A stretch of 52,767 nucleotides of DNA from a virus. The DNA lies in IMG/VR virus record IMGVR_UViG_3300034524_000183, positions 1-52,767 of that record; one strand, 5' to 3'. The notes beneath the pieces were generated by a model. That model was given only the letters and a program-made list of their open reading frames with translations. It had not been told where the DNA came from and did no database searches. Shown piece after piece: positions 1 through 8,533 of the stretch; positions within the stretch are counted from its first letter, which is position 1, and the number at the start of each line of letters is the position of its first letter. The translations under genes and the position numbers were made by a program.

Positions 1-726
1 TTCGACATGCTGCTTACGGCGTACATCGAAGAATATCAGGATAAACATGGCAAGATGCCTTCGTATGCTCTTCTCACCAAGGAGGCGTATGCGATTCAGG
101 CTGACATCATGAATAACCTCGACAGATACGGGAATGGCTCCATACGCGCTCCTGAGACGCTTGACCAGAACATGCCCGGAGCTTCCGAGTATGCGCGTAG
201 CCTCGCAAGTGGCGAGTTCAACTGGCAGGACACTCCGGTCGTTGATTCACCTGCCAAGTTCAACGCTGCTTACAAACAATGGCGTACTGACGGCTCTGGA
301 CCGCTTGCAGACTGGGCAGGAAGACTTGGCTTGGAAGGCGACGATGCGGTCCGCTTCGTAGCGCGTCAAGCAGAACTCCACGGCTACAAGCCCGTTCTCA
401 AGAGTGCTGAAGAGGAAGCTGCGCCTGTTGTCGCTCCGGTCGCTGAGGATGTAGCCGCTGAGATACCTGACGACGGTGAAGTCCATGACTTCCAGTCGTT
501 CAACGATCTTGCTGCATACATTGCCAGCGCAACCGGAAGGAACATGCGAGACGCTCTCATGGAACGAGGACAAATGGCGCGAGAAGCGTTGCGGTATAAC
601 ATGGTCGGACAGTACGAACAGTACGATGACTACGATTGGAGCTGGCTTACCGACTACTTCTCTGACCCCAACGCTCTTGCCGCACTGCTTGGAATCAGGA
701 CGGTAAAGAGGAAACAAGATGAGTAA
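1..726 (+). CDS. C-terminal part of a podovirus internal virion protein
   Basis: The reading frame is open from the first base, so this is the C-terminal end of a longer gene cut by the window; the first ATG at position 7 is probably internal. The visible 240 or so residues are acidic, with an Ala/Val/Pro/Glu-rich linker near the middle and no recognisable catalytic motif. It lies 9 bases upstream of a very large internal virion protein that precedes a T7-type tail fibre, which is the position of T7 gene 15 or the end of gene 14/15. The assignment rests on gene order rather than on a motif. A large virion-associated enzyme whose catalytic domain lies off the window is also possible. Confidence 0.55.
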   Translation, partial: FDMLLTAYIEEYQDKHGKMPSYALLTKEAYAIQADIMNNLDRYGNGSIRAPETLDQNMPGASEYARSLASGEFNWQDTPVVDSPAKFNAAYKQWRTDGSGPLADWAGRLGLEGDDAVRFVARQAELHGYKPVLKSAEEEAAPVVAPVAEDVAAEIPDDGEVHDFQSFNDLAAYIASATGRNMRDALMERGQMAREALRYNMVGQYEQYDDYDWSWLTDYFSDPNALAALLGIRTVKRKQDE

Positions 727-735
727 GGAGGCCGC

Positions 736-3700
736 ATGGCTCTTGAACTGATCGGAATTGAAGGGATCGACATCGGTCCCGAAGCACATATCCCCGGTCA
801 GGAAGAGATTACTGAGGCTGGAGGTGTAACGCCTCCGGCCTCTTCTCTTTCTACCGGACCGGAAGAGGATTCGCCGGGATTCTTTGGAACTGCGGCAGAC
901 ATGGGTAAAGGCGTTGTCGGAGGCGTTCGCGACGCAGCTCAGGAGACTATGGACTTTGGTCTGGATGTTCTCAATCTCGTTGACGACCACACCTTCAACG
1001 TCCTCCCTGAAGAAATCCCTGAAGAATACCGCCTTCCCGACATCGAAACAAACACCACGGCAGGACGCATCACACGAGGCATCTCACAGTTCGCCGCTGG
1101 TTTTGTAGGTGCAGGCAAGTTCCTCAAGGCCGCAAAGGTGCTTCAAGGAGCAGGTAAGGGCGTTGCTCTTGCTCGTGGTATGGCGCAAGGCGCAATCACG
1201 GACACGGTGGCGTTCGATCCTCACGAGGACCGTTTGTCCAACCTGATTGAAGAATATCCTTCACTCTCAAACCCAGTGACTCAATACCTGGCTGCGGACG
1301 AAGACGACTCAAACGCAGAAGGACGTTTCAAGAATGCGCTCGAAGGCGTCCTAGCTGGCGGTGCGGTCGATGTTTTCATGAAGACAGTCAAGGGAGTGAA
1401 GGCTCTCCGCGCAGTCAAAGGCTCCAAAGCTGAAGTGGAAGTGGCTGAACAGGCCGTGAAGGAAGTCGAGGAAGCCGTAGCGAAAGCTAAGGAACCGAAG
1501 ACGACTGTTGATACTGAGCTTCGAGATGCTGACGGTGAAATTGTCGATGGCTCTACCGTTGAGCTTACCGAGATAGCCAAGATTGAGCTGCACGCTGAGA
1601 AGGTGGACGGCAATCGTGCGGCCTTTGACCACGAGAGTTACTTCAAACTCCTGAAGGAAAATCAGGGACTTTCGCGTGAAGAGATCATCGAACAGCATGG
1701 GCGTGACCTCTTCAACCTGAGCAAGTTCGAGGGAACCGATGGTACTCTCAATGCCCTGAAGGAAATGAGTTCGCTCATTCATCCTCAGACCCTCAAAGGA
1801 CGCACCGGACGGGAAACCTTCGAGCAGATCGACGAAAACGCCGTGTCTTACCTCAAGGATGCGTTCGATACCGACGGGACCACCTTGATCGACTCCGTGA
1901 CAAAACTTGCTGGTGATATGGAACAGGCGACAACGCTCATGCACACCGCCAAGATGTACTCGCAGTACCTTGGCAGCGAGATCGAGAAAACCACTGCCAA
2001 AATCGCCGCGAACCTTGAACCGGGCGTGACAATGAAGGACGCCCTGAGCGGGGATCACCCCATGTCCACGGAGATTCTCAGACTCGTCAAACTCAACGAA
2101 CAGCTTGAGAACCTCAGCCTCGGCTTCAGTGGCATCCGCACAGCATCTGCGCGTGTAACCGCCGCTGGTCGAATGGGTGTCCAGAACCTGACGTGGAACG
2201 TCATCAAGCATGGCAACGAAGCGACACATCGGGAAATTATCGAGAAGCTCAACATCAACCCGAAGAAGATGGAACGCTACCTCAAGGCCGTTCAAGCTGC
2301 CGACAAGGGCGATGTACATGCCCTGTACCGTCTTTCCAAGATGGGATGGCAAGGACGCTTTTGGGATTTGCACAACGAGTATTGGATCAATTCCGTCCTC
2401 TCCGGCTTCAGAACACAAACCGTCAACATGACCTCAAACGCATTGAAATCCGCAATCACTCCCGCCTCCAAAATCCTTGGTGGCTGGCGTATGGGTGACA
2501 AGGAACTCATGCGTGAGGGAATGGCAACATATATGGGATTCAGGAAGTTCGCACTGGACTCCGTGAAGATGGCTGCGAAAGCCTTTAAAATGGAAGCGAA
2601 CATCCTTGATCCTGTCTATACGATCATGGACTCCCCGACCCATGCTTGGTCGCGTGAGACGGTCTACCAGATGGCTGAGGCAAAAGGCGTCAAACCTAAC
2701 GAAAAACTGGCAACCGCCTTTGATTGGCTTGGAAAGGCTATTCGTCTTCCTAGCAGGATGCTCCTGACGGGTGACGAACTTTTCAAGCAGTTGAACTACC
2801 GCGCTGACTTGTATGCACGGCTCTACCGTCAAGGGGTTGCCCTTTACGGAGACGACGCAGCAAGGATCGCGCAGCACGTCGAGGACAACTTCGACAAGTG
2901 GTTCACGAAACACGGAGCAGGCAAGGCAGAGCAATCCCTCGCCTACGCACGTGAAACGACGTGGACACAGGAGCTGGTTCGCGGTTCGCTTGGACACACG
3001 ATCCAGACCGTCCCTGCAAAACACCCTTGGCTACGTCCTGTCCTCCCCTTCGTTCGTACTCCTGTGAACATTGTCAACGATATGTTCATGCACACTCCCG
3101 GCATTAACAGGCTGATGAAGCAATACAAAGCTGACATCGCCGCCGGAGGTGAAAGAGCAGCTATGGCGAAGGGCAAGGAAGCCCTTGGCTCCCTCTTTTG
3201 GGGCGCGGCGGTGGTCATGGCCTCGGAAGGCACAATCACCGGAGGTGGCCCCAAGGACAAGAACCTGCGGGATCGTCTCTACGAAACAGGCTGGCAGCCA
3301 TACTCAATCAAAGTGGGTGACAAGTATTACTCGTTCTCCCGCTTCGATCCATACGGCATGTTCCTCGGCCTTGCTGCCGACTTCGCAATGATCGCGAGAG
3401 AGGCTCCTGAGAACGAGGCAAACACCCTTGCCGTTGGGATGATTACGGCGTTGTCGAACAACCTGATGTCCAAGACCTATCTCAAAGGACTTGCGGACAC
3501 TCTCAACGTCATCACCAACCCGGAGATGCACGGAGAGAAGTTCCTTCAGCGTCAGGCTGCGACATACGTTCCGTTCTCAAGTGCGGCTGGACAGCTTCGG
3601 CAGGAGACTGACTCCATGATGCGCGAGGTGCGTTCTGTGGCAGACGCCTTCATGAACAAAATCCCCGGCTTCTCGGATGACCTTCCCGCACGTAGGTCGT

Positions 3701-4188
3701 GGGTTACTGGTGATCCGATCATGTACGCTGATGGCGTTGGCCCTGATCTCTTCAGTCCTATGGCCTACAGGGAGCATAAAGGCGATGTCGTCATGGATGA
3801 ACTTGCCCGTCTCGACTACGGCTTTGAACCTCCAAGCAGGAAGCTCATGAACCTCGTGGAGCTTTCCTCGGCACAGTATTCCAGACTGAACGAGCTGCAT
3901 GGAAAGGTTCGCATCGGGCGGTACACCCTGCATCAACGCCTTGAAAAGCTCTTCAAATCAGACCGTTACGACATTGAACGCAAACGCTTCCTCGACGGAC
4001 CTGACGCCAGTCCACGTCTGGATGCCGTGAAGAAGGTCATCCGTTCCTATCGCAAGGCCGCGACACGTGCGCTGCTTAGTGAGGATCGCGAACTCCTCAT
4101 GGCAGTCGAGCAAGCACGGCGTTCAAAACTGTTACAGAAACGAGGAAAAGCCGCTGAGTTGGATAATCTGCGGCAGATCGGACAATAA
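736..4188 (+). CDS. Large internal virion protein (T7 gp16-position)
   Basis: This 1150-residue protein sits directly before the tail fibre, the position of T7 gp16, the ejected inner-core protein that helps carry DNA across the envelope. It starts at an ATG behind an AAGGAGG-type ribosome binding site. The N-terminal 80 residues are Gly/Pro/Glu-rich. Residues of about 110-150 and 210-225 are small-residue-rich and could contact membrane, and Glu/Lys-rich stretches at about 225-260 look helical. I do not see the lytic transglycosylase motif of T7 gp16, so that activity may be missing or lie in the upstream gene. The call is by position, size and composition. Confidence 0.65.
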   Translation: MALELIGIEGIDIGPEAHIPGQEEITEAGGVTPPASSLSTGPEEDSPGFFGTAADMGKGVVGGVRDAAQETMDFGLDVLNLVDDHTFNVLPEEIPEEYRLPDIETNTTAGRITRGISQFAAGFVGAGKFLKAAKVLQGAGKGVALARGMAQGAITDTVAFDPHEDRLSNLIEEYPSLSNPVTQYLAADEDDSNAEGRFKNALEGVLAGGAVDVFMKTVKGVKALRAVKGSKAEVEVAEQAVKEVEEAVAKAKEPKTTVDTELRDADGEIVDGSTVELTEIAKIELHAEKVDGNRAAFDHESYFKLLKENQGLSREEIIEQHGRDLFNLSKFEGTDGTLNALKEMSSLIHPQTLKGRTGRETFEQIDENAVSYLKDAFDTDGTTLIDSVTKLAGDMEQATTLMHTAKMYSQYLGSEIEKTTAKIAANLEPGVTMKDALSGDHPMSTEILRLVKLNEQLENLSLGFSGIRTASARVTAAGRMGVQNLTWNVIKHGNEATHREIIEKLNINPKKMERYLKAVQAADKGDVHALYRLSKMGWQGRFWDLHNEYWINSVLSGFRTQTVNMTSNALKSAITPASKILGGWRMGDKELMREGMATYMGFRKFALDSVKMAAKAFKMEANILDPVYTIMDSPTHAWSRETVYQMAEAKGVKPNEKLATAFDWLGKAIRLPSRMLLTGDELFKQLNYRADLYARLYRQGVALYGDDAARIAQHVEDNFDKWFTKHGAGKAEQSLAYARETTWTQELVRGSLGHTIQTVPAKHPWLRPVLPFVRTPVNIVNDMFMHTPGINRLMKQYKADIAAGGERAAMAKGKEALGSLFWGAAVVMASEGTITGGGPKDKNLRDRLYETGWQPYSIKVGDKYYSFSRFDPYGMFLGLAADFAMIAREAPENEANTLAVGMITALSNNLMSKTYLKGLADTLNVITNPEMHGEKFLQRQAATYVPFSSAAGQLRQETDSMMREVRSVADAFMNKIPGFSDDLPARRSWVTGDPIMYADGVGPDLFSPMAYREHKGDVVMDELARLDYGFEPPSRKLMNLVELSSAQYSRLNELHGKVRIGRYTLHQRLEKLFKSDRYDIERKRFLDGPDASPRLDAVKKVIRSYRKAATRALLSEDRELLMAVEQARRSKLLQKRGKAAELDNLRQIGQ

Positions 4189-4192
4189 ACTA

Positions 4193-4223
4193 GGAAGCCC
4201 CGGTGGAAACACTGGGGCTTTCC
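4193..4223 (+). terminator. Intergenic hairpin before the tail fibre gene
   Basis: GCCCCGGTG, a GAAA loop and CACTGGGGC form a stem of about 9 bp with one G-T pair, extended by flanking GGAA/TTCC pairing. It lies between the stop of the internal virion protein and the fibre start. No long T run follows, so it may be an attenuator or RNA-processing site rather than a full terminator. Confidence 0.5.
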
Positions 4224-4245
4224 TCATTCTAGGAGAAGTTCACAA

Positions 4246-7200
4246 ATGGCACTGAGTTACGATGTATTCCAGTCCGACGGCTCCAATCCGATCTTCAACC
4301 TCTCCTTCGAGTACATTGACCGTGCTCATGTGAAAGTGAAGATCGACGGCGTGGAGGTCAACGAAGCTGGCTATACTTTCGAGTGGCTTAATAGCCAGTC
4401 TATCAAGCTCTCGCCCACGCCGCCGCAGGGAGCGTCTATCAAACTCTATCGAGAGACGCCTCGTGACGCCCGTCTGATTGACTTCAAAGACGGCACGACG
4501 ATGCAGGAAGAAGACCTCGACACTGCCATCAACCAACAGTTCTTCCTCATGCAGGAAGTGCTGGATGCGTCTGTGGGTGACGCGATCATGGCGGCTTATG
4601 AGGATACAGTTCGACATTACAACCTCACCCTTGGCGTTAAGGCTGACATCGAAGCTCTCAAGCTGGAGATCGAGGGGCATATCGCAACCGAACACCAGCT
4701 TGTCGAAAAGGCTCGTCAGTGGGCTGAGAACCCTGAAGACGCCGCAGTTGAGGAAGGAGCGTATTCTGCCAAGCATTGGGCAGCTAAAGCGAAAGCACAG
4801 ACGGACAAGGCCATCGCCGAACGTGAAGCCGCAGGCTTCCCCTTGTGTGAGGCTTCCAAGGCAGGGAACCTGCTTCGCCTGAAAGATGATGCCAGTGGAT
4901 ACGAGTTCTTCAAACTTGCTCCCAATGGTCCGGGTATTAGGAACACCATCCTCTCCGGGTGCGTAAAAGACGGCTATCCTGCCTTTCTCGTTGGTCCTGA
5001 GTTCCTGAACATGGAACACGAAAACAACGTGAAGCATTCCAAAATCGGCACAGTCTCCGCTTCGGCTATCTACAACGGTACTTACAATGAAGTGAAGCCG
5101 CTTAGGAACCAAGTCGTATGGGAAAGCAATGGATGGCTGACACCCAACGGTCAACGGGCAGGCTGGTGGCAGTACGACTTCACCAGTGCGCATGTTCTCG
5201 TTGGTATGTTCATGATCCCCTACGATAACCAGCAGGGCCAGTGTCCCAAGGACTGGGAGCTTCTCGGTTGGAACGGTGATGGCTGGGACATGATCTACTC
5301 CCGCACGAGCGATCAAGGCCAGCGTGGGTACAATTCCAACGCCAAGACTGATGGGCGCATGTATTGGTTCACAGAGAACACCAAAGCGTACAAGCGTGTT
5401 CGTTTGAACGTAAAGGACGTTATTGGTGATTCAAACAACAGAATCAACATTGCCGCGATCCGCTTCTATGAGGCGGTGATCCCCGGACAACACAAGTACG
5501 ACGTGGCTCTCTACGCCTCGAACGACATCCCGTTCATGGCATCTGTAGCCTGCGGATACGATGAAGAGAAACGTCCTGTGGACAAACCGTACCGCTTCAC
5601 GTCCCCTGTGAACATTGACGGGAACAAGTTCGCGGAGATGTCCCGCAACTACGTCTATCTGGTTCCGGCTGAAAAGGACGGCAGTCTCCCTGCGAATCTC
5701 AATCCCGCAAAGGCTACCAAGATCGCAGGTCATGATGCCTTCCTCTATGTGGACACCCGTCAGGTTCACTACGGCTCCGTGAGCGACATCGAACGTCAGA
5801 ACATTGGGTTGCTGCAAAGTCGGCATGAGGTTGATTACAACCCTGTTCCGAACGGCGATTTTGAGCACAACATGAACTGGTACGGAAATCCCATCGACTT
5901 CACCAACGTCCGTGTGTTCACCTCTGAACCTCATCGAGGAGCACCTTCGTCTTACCACTTTGACGGAGGGAACAACTATATCCATACAGCGAAGCAACTG
6001 GAGGGTGTGTTCAAGAACAAGAGCTACCATCCGTATGGGCAGGACTTTACGATGGAGATTGACTTCAAGTTCGAGGGCAACGCTCCTGAGTCGTCCGACA
6101 GCTACTACATTCTCTTCGACAATGGGTATAACAATAACAAAGGAATGGGCGTCCACTACTGGAACCGGCGAAAAAGTTTCAGTCTGCACTGGAACACAGA
6201 CCAGTTCTACCACATTCCTTTCGATGCTTCAGACAGGCAGTGGCACACGCTGGCTGTGTCGAAGAAGGGTTCTCGCCTGTTCATGCACGTGGACGGGAAG
6301 TGCCTTGGAGCATTTAACGATGTTCCAGACATCAACCAGTATTACCGTGGATGGATGCTTGGGCGGTGGTGGCACAAAGACGGTGGCAGGTGGATCGGGT
6401 GCCTGAACAACTTCCGGTACACCGTAGGCTCGTGCCTGTACCAAGGCGAAGACTATGAGGTAACGCCTACGTTCTCAAGATCACTGATCCCGCACAAGAC
6501 GTTGTGGTACGACGCTGGTGAGGGTGTCGTCAAAGAATGGGACGCTTTCGCTGAAAAGTGGACGGCGACTCCAATGCTACCGCTTGGACACGTGGAGACT
6601 GGTTTCAAGGAGCATCTCCTCACAGACCAACCCCGTGGTACTCATCATATCCGACAGACGAAGTGGATCGTTCCTGACGGCTACGCTGCTTCAAGTAGCT
6701 ACGATGGAAACCACACGCCTGAGAGCCTGTTCAACTTCGGACACGGCGGGGAGTACCCATACAGCACAACGACAACCGCACACACTGAAGATCATTACGT
6801 CCAATTCACGCTTGAGAAGCCAATGGCGTTCGAGCGTTTCGTGCTCTGCAACACGACATGGGACTGGCGGGCGTTCCCTGCGAAGTTCAAAGTGTTCGGA
6901 TCAAACCAGAATGGCGTATGGGAACTTCTTGTGGATCGTCAGGCTCCTAAAGCAGAAGACGGAGGAGCCGCTCACAACTGTCCCAAGTCGCATGGCAACT
7001 CCCATCACGTCACTTTCTACAAGCACTTCCAGATCACGAACACCAAGCCCTACCGGACAATCCGTATAAATCTGCCCAACAAAGGTGATGTTCCATTCTA
7101 CGCGGATTTCGACAGGACGGCCTTCCGCATGACCATGACCTTCGCTGGTGCAAAGCCGGAAGTTGAGAAGATCACGTCCTATGCCATTGGTGGCAGCTTC

Positions 7201-7524
7201 TCCATAGGGCCGATCCCTATCGACGTGAACCAGAACTACAGATTCGAGGTTCCGTTTGGAGGTGCGCCGTTCAATGTCGTCGGATACGTGGAAGAACAGT
7301 GGGACTTCCAAAGCAAGAGGCGTTTGCTTGGGCAAGCCAGTACACACAACGCAAACGGCTATCAAGGCTATGGGGAGCTTGTATACATTGAGCAGGATGC
7401 CATCACTGTGCAGACTCTCAAAGACTACATCTCCTTCTACACGGGGAACGTGTGGAACTGTCCTTCTGTGAACGTGGCAAGCACGAAAGCGAACCTCTAC
7501 CTCAAAGCTGAAAGGAGGTGGTAA
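4246..7524 (+). CDS. Tail fibre protein with T7 gp17-like head and sugar-binding modules
   Basis: The first 120 or so residues (starting MALSYDVFQSDG and including the NQQFFLMQE segment) match the T7 gp17 tail-attachment domain. A short helical linker follows (about 120-200). The rest is a chain of likely carbohydrate-binding folds. An F5/8-type-C-like beta region lies at about 285-410. A LamG/concanavalin-like jellyroll lies at about 543-740, with SYHFDGGNNYI, QDFTMEIDFKF and WHTLAVSK segments. A second F5/8-type-C-like region lies at about 818-955, and a C-terminal domain follows. At 1092 residues it is about twice T7 gp17. It probably binds a surface polysaccharide on the host; no depolymerase active site is evident. 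Its TAA stop overlaps the next ATG. Confidence 0.85.
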   Translation: MALSYDVFQSDGSNPIFNLSFEYIDRAHVKVKIDGVEVNEAGYTFEWLNSQSIKLSPTPPQGASIKLYRETPRDARLIDFKDGTTMQEEDLDTAINQQFFLMQEVLDASVGDAIMAAYEDTVRHYNLTLGVKADIEALKLEIEGHIATEHQLVEKARQWAENPEDAAVEEGAYSAKHWAAKAKAQTDKAIAEREAAGFPLCEASKAGNLLRLKDDASGYEFFKLAPNGPGIRNTILSGCVKDGYPAFLVGPEFLNMEHENNVKHSKIGTVSASAIYNGTYNEVKPLRNQVVWESNGWLTPNGQRAGWWQYDFTSAHVLVGMFMIPYDNQQGQCPKDWELLGWNGDGWDMIYSRTSDQGQRGYNSNAKTDGRMYWFTENTKAYKRVRLNVKDVIGDSNNRINIAAIRFYEAVIPGQHKYDVALYASNDIPFMASVACGYDEEKRPVDKPYRFTSPVNIDGNKFAEMSRNYVYLVPAEKDGSLPANLNPAKATKIAGHDAFLYVDTRQVHYGSVSDIERQNIGLLQSRHEVDYNPVPNGDFEHNMNWYGNPIDFTNVRVFTSEPHRGAPSSYHFDGGNNYIHTAKQLEGVFKNKSYHPYGQDFTMEIDFKFEGNAPESSDSYYILFDNGYNNNKGMGVHYWNRRKSFSLHWNTDQFYHIPFDASDRQWHTLAVSKKGSRLFMHVDGKCLGAFNDVPDINQYYRGWMLGRWWHKDGGRWIGCLNNFRYTVGSCLYQGEDYEVTPTFSRSLIPHKTLWYDAGEGVVKEWDAFAEKWTATPMLPLGHVETGFKEHLLTDQPRGTHHIRQTKWIVPDGYAASSSYDGNHTPESLFNFGHGGEYPYSTTTTAHTEDHYVQFTLEKPMAFERFVLCNTTWDWRAFPAKFKVFGSNQNGVWELLVDRQAPKAEDGGAAHNCPKSHGNSHHVTFYKHFQITNTKPYRTIRINLPNKGDVPFYADFDRTAFRMTMTFAGAKPEVEKITSYAIGGSFSIGPIPIDVNQNYRFEVPFGGAPFNVVGYVEEQWDFQSKRRLLGQASTHNANGYQGYGELVYIEQDAITVQTLKDYISFYTGNVWNCPSVNVASTKANLYLKAERRW

Positions 7525-7781
7525 TGCGCCAGATCACTTGGCTCAGGCCAGATGGAAAGACCTATGTCTCGCCTACTCAGGCTTCACAGAGTGATGTCGC
7601 CATTCCTGACACCCCCGGCGCGGACTTCAGTTTCAACCGGGAGAGGTGGGAGTGGGAACGTGTCTACGAGGCTCCTGCCCCTAACGACATCACCGTTCCC
7701 GAAGCAGAGGAACTCTGGCGTCTGGCCCACGAAGAAAACAACGCAATGGCCTCAGTGCTGCTCAAGCACCTGAACCTGTAA
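7524..7781 (+). CDS. Small protein downstream of the tail fibre, unknown function
   Basis: I chose the ATG at 7524, which overlaps the fibre stop as TAATG and has AAGGAGG 6 bases upstream. The 85-residue product begins MRQITWLRPDGKTYVS and ends in a helical, Glu/Asn-rich segment. Its coupling to the fibre gene suggests a fibre-associated role, for example an assembly chaperone, or simply a small virion protein. No family was recognised. Confidence 0.6.
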   Translation: MRQITWLRPDGKTYVSPTQASQSDVAIPDTPGADFSFNRERWEWERVYEAPAPNDITVPEAEELWRLAHEENNAMASVLLKHLNL

Positions 7782-7785
7782 ATAC

Positions 7786-7815
7786 AAGGGTGGGAGTGTA
7801 AAAGCTCCTGCCCTT
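7786..7815 (+). terminator. Hairpin between the fibre operon and the lysis gene
   Basis: AAGGGTGGGAG and CTCCTGCCCTT form an 11-bp stem with two wobble pairs around an 8-base loop, followed by a CTTCTTC pyrimidine stretch. It is probably a weak terminator or an RNA-processing hairpin. Confidence 0.5.
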
Positions 7816-7834
7816 CTTCATAGAGGAGAACTAA

Positions 7835-8140
7835 ATGGCAGCACACGAGTGCGTCCAAGGTCCAAAACTTGAGAGTCTTGAGGCTGCTATCGGAGATATT
7901 CGTGAAGGCCAGAAAAAGACTGACGGGAAATTAGATAAGATCACTGAGCTTCTCGTCTCGGATGCGCACACCCAAGAACAGCTCAAGCATATAAAGGAAA
8001 CACAGCGTGACCATGAAGACCGTTTACGATCTGTGGAAACACGCACAAACACGAACTCAGGGTTCACTACACGTGCTGAACGCTTCTTCTGGATCGTGGT
8101 AACGGGCGGCATCGGAACCCTTTGGTATATTGCGAGGTAA
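7835..8140 (+). CDS. Holin-like protein (coiled coil plus C-terminal membrane segment)
   Basis: The first 70 residues are charged and heptad-like, and the last 20 or so (FFWIVVTGGIGTLWYI) form one membrane segment with a short basic end. This XhlA-like architecture, and a location between the fibre and the terminase small subunit, match the T7 gene 17.5 lysis slot. It would permeabilise the inner membrane at lysis. The start is an ATG behind AGAGGAG. The endolysin of this phage is not in the window. Confidence 0.6.
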   Translation: MAAHECVQGPKLESLEAAIGDIREGQKKTDGKLDKITELLVSDAHTQEQLKHIKETQRDHEDRLRSVETRTNTNSGFTTRAERFFWIVVTGGIGTLWYIAR

Positions 8141-8143
8141 ATC

Positions 8144-8401
8144 ATGAGCAAAGCAACCACGAACGATCTTGCTGATCTGCATGGCATGTTCACCGAAGCT
8201 CTCGCCAAGAAACTGAAGAACGGCGATTTCACGTCTGCCGACCTCAGTGTCATTCGCCAGTTCCTGCGTGATAATGGCATCGAGTGTGACGGTGAACGTA
8301 ATGACGGCATCCAAGACCTTGTTGACTCCCTGCCTTCCTACGACTCCGATGAGGATGGAGCAGGTATGTCCTGCGGTCCTGATGGATGCCACCTGAATTA
8401 G
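8144..8401 (+). CDS. Terminase small subunit, DNA maturase A (T7 gp18-like)
   Basis: The 85-residue acidic protein has a helical DLHGMFTEALAKKL...VIRQFLRDNGIE core typical of podovirus DNA maturase A. It sits immediately upstream of the gp19-type large subunit, separated only by a terminator hairpin. It would recognise and present concatemeric DNA to the packaging motor. The C-terminus is Asp/Gly/Cys-rich, with two Cys residues whose role is unknown. Confidence 0.78.
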   Translation: MSKATTNDLADLHGMFTEALAKKLKNGDFTSADLSVIRQFLRDNGIECDGERNDGIQDLVDSLPSYDSDEDGAGMSCGPDGCHLN

Positions 8402-8430
8402 GCCCAAATTCGCCTTCTAAGCCCTTTTGA

Positions 8431-8472
8431 GGAGGAGGATGACTTGTACGTCGTCTTCCTCCTTTTCTTTTG
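8431..8472 (+). terminator. Rho-independent terminator between maturase A and B
   Basis: GGAGGAGGATGAC, a TTGTAC loop and GTCGTCTTCCTCC form a 13-bp stem with two wobble pairs, followed by TTTTCTTTTG. The long reading frame of the next gene runs back into this hairpin, which is one reason to reject a start at 8444. Confidence 0.85.
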
Positions 8473-8533
8473 TCTAACGTCAAATTTAGGCGTCTTTCGA
8501 ACATCTAAAGCTATCCACCAAGGAGATAATCAC

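Noticed and set aside
1351-2418. 355-codon minus-strand frame
   Set aside because: Antisense to the internal virion protein, no ribosome binding site and unnatural composition.
4240-5316. 358-codon minus-strand frame
   Set aside because: Antisense to the fibre gene, which has a clear gp17-like domain on the plus strand.
8444-8533. Upstream TTG start of the terminase frame
   Set aside because: It begins in the loop of a terminator and encodes a hydrophobic stretch unlike gp19. The GTG at 8534 has a better ribosome binding site and matches gp19 length.
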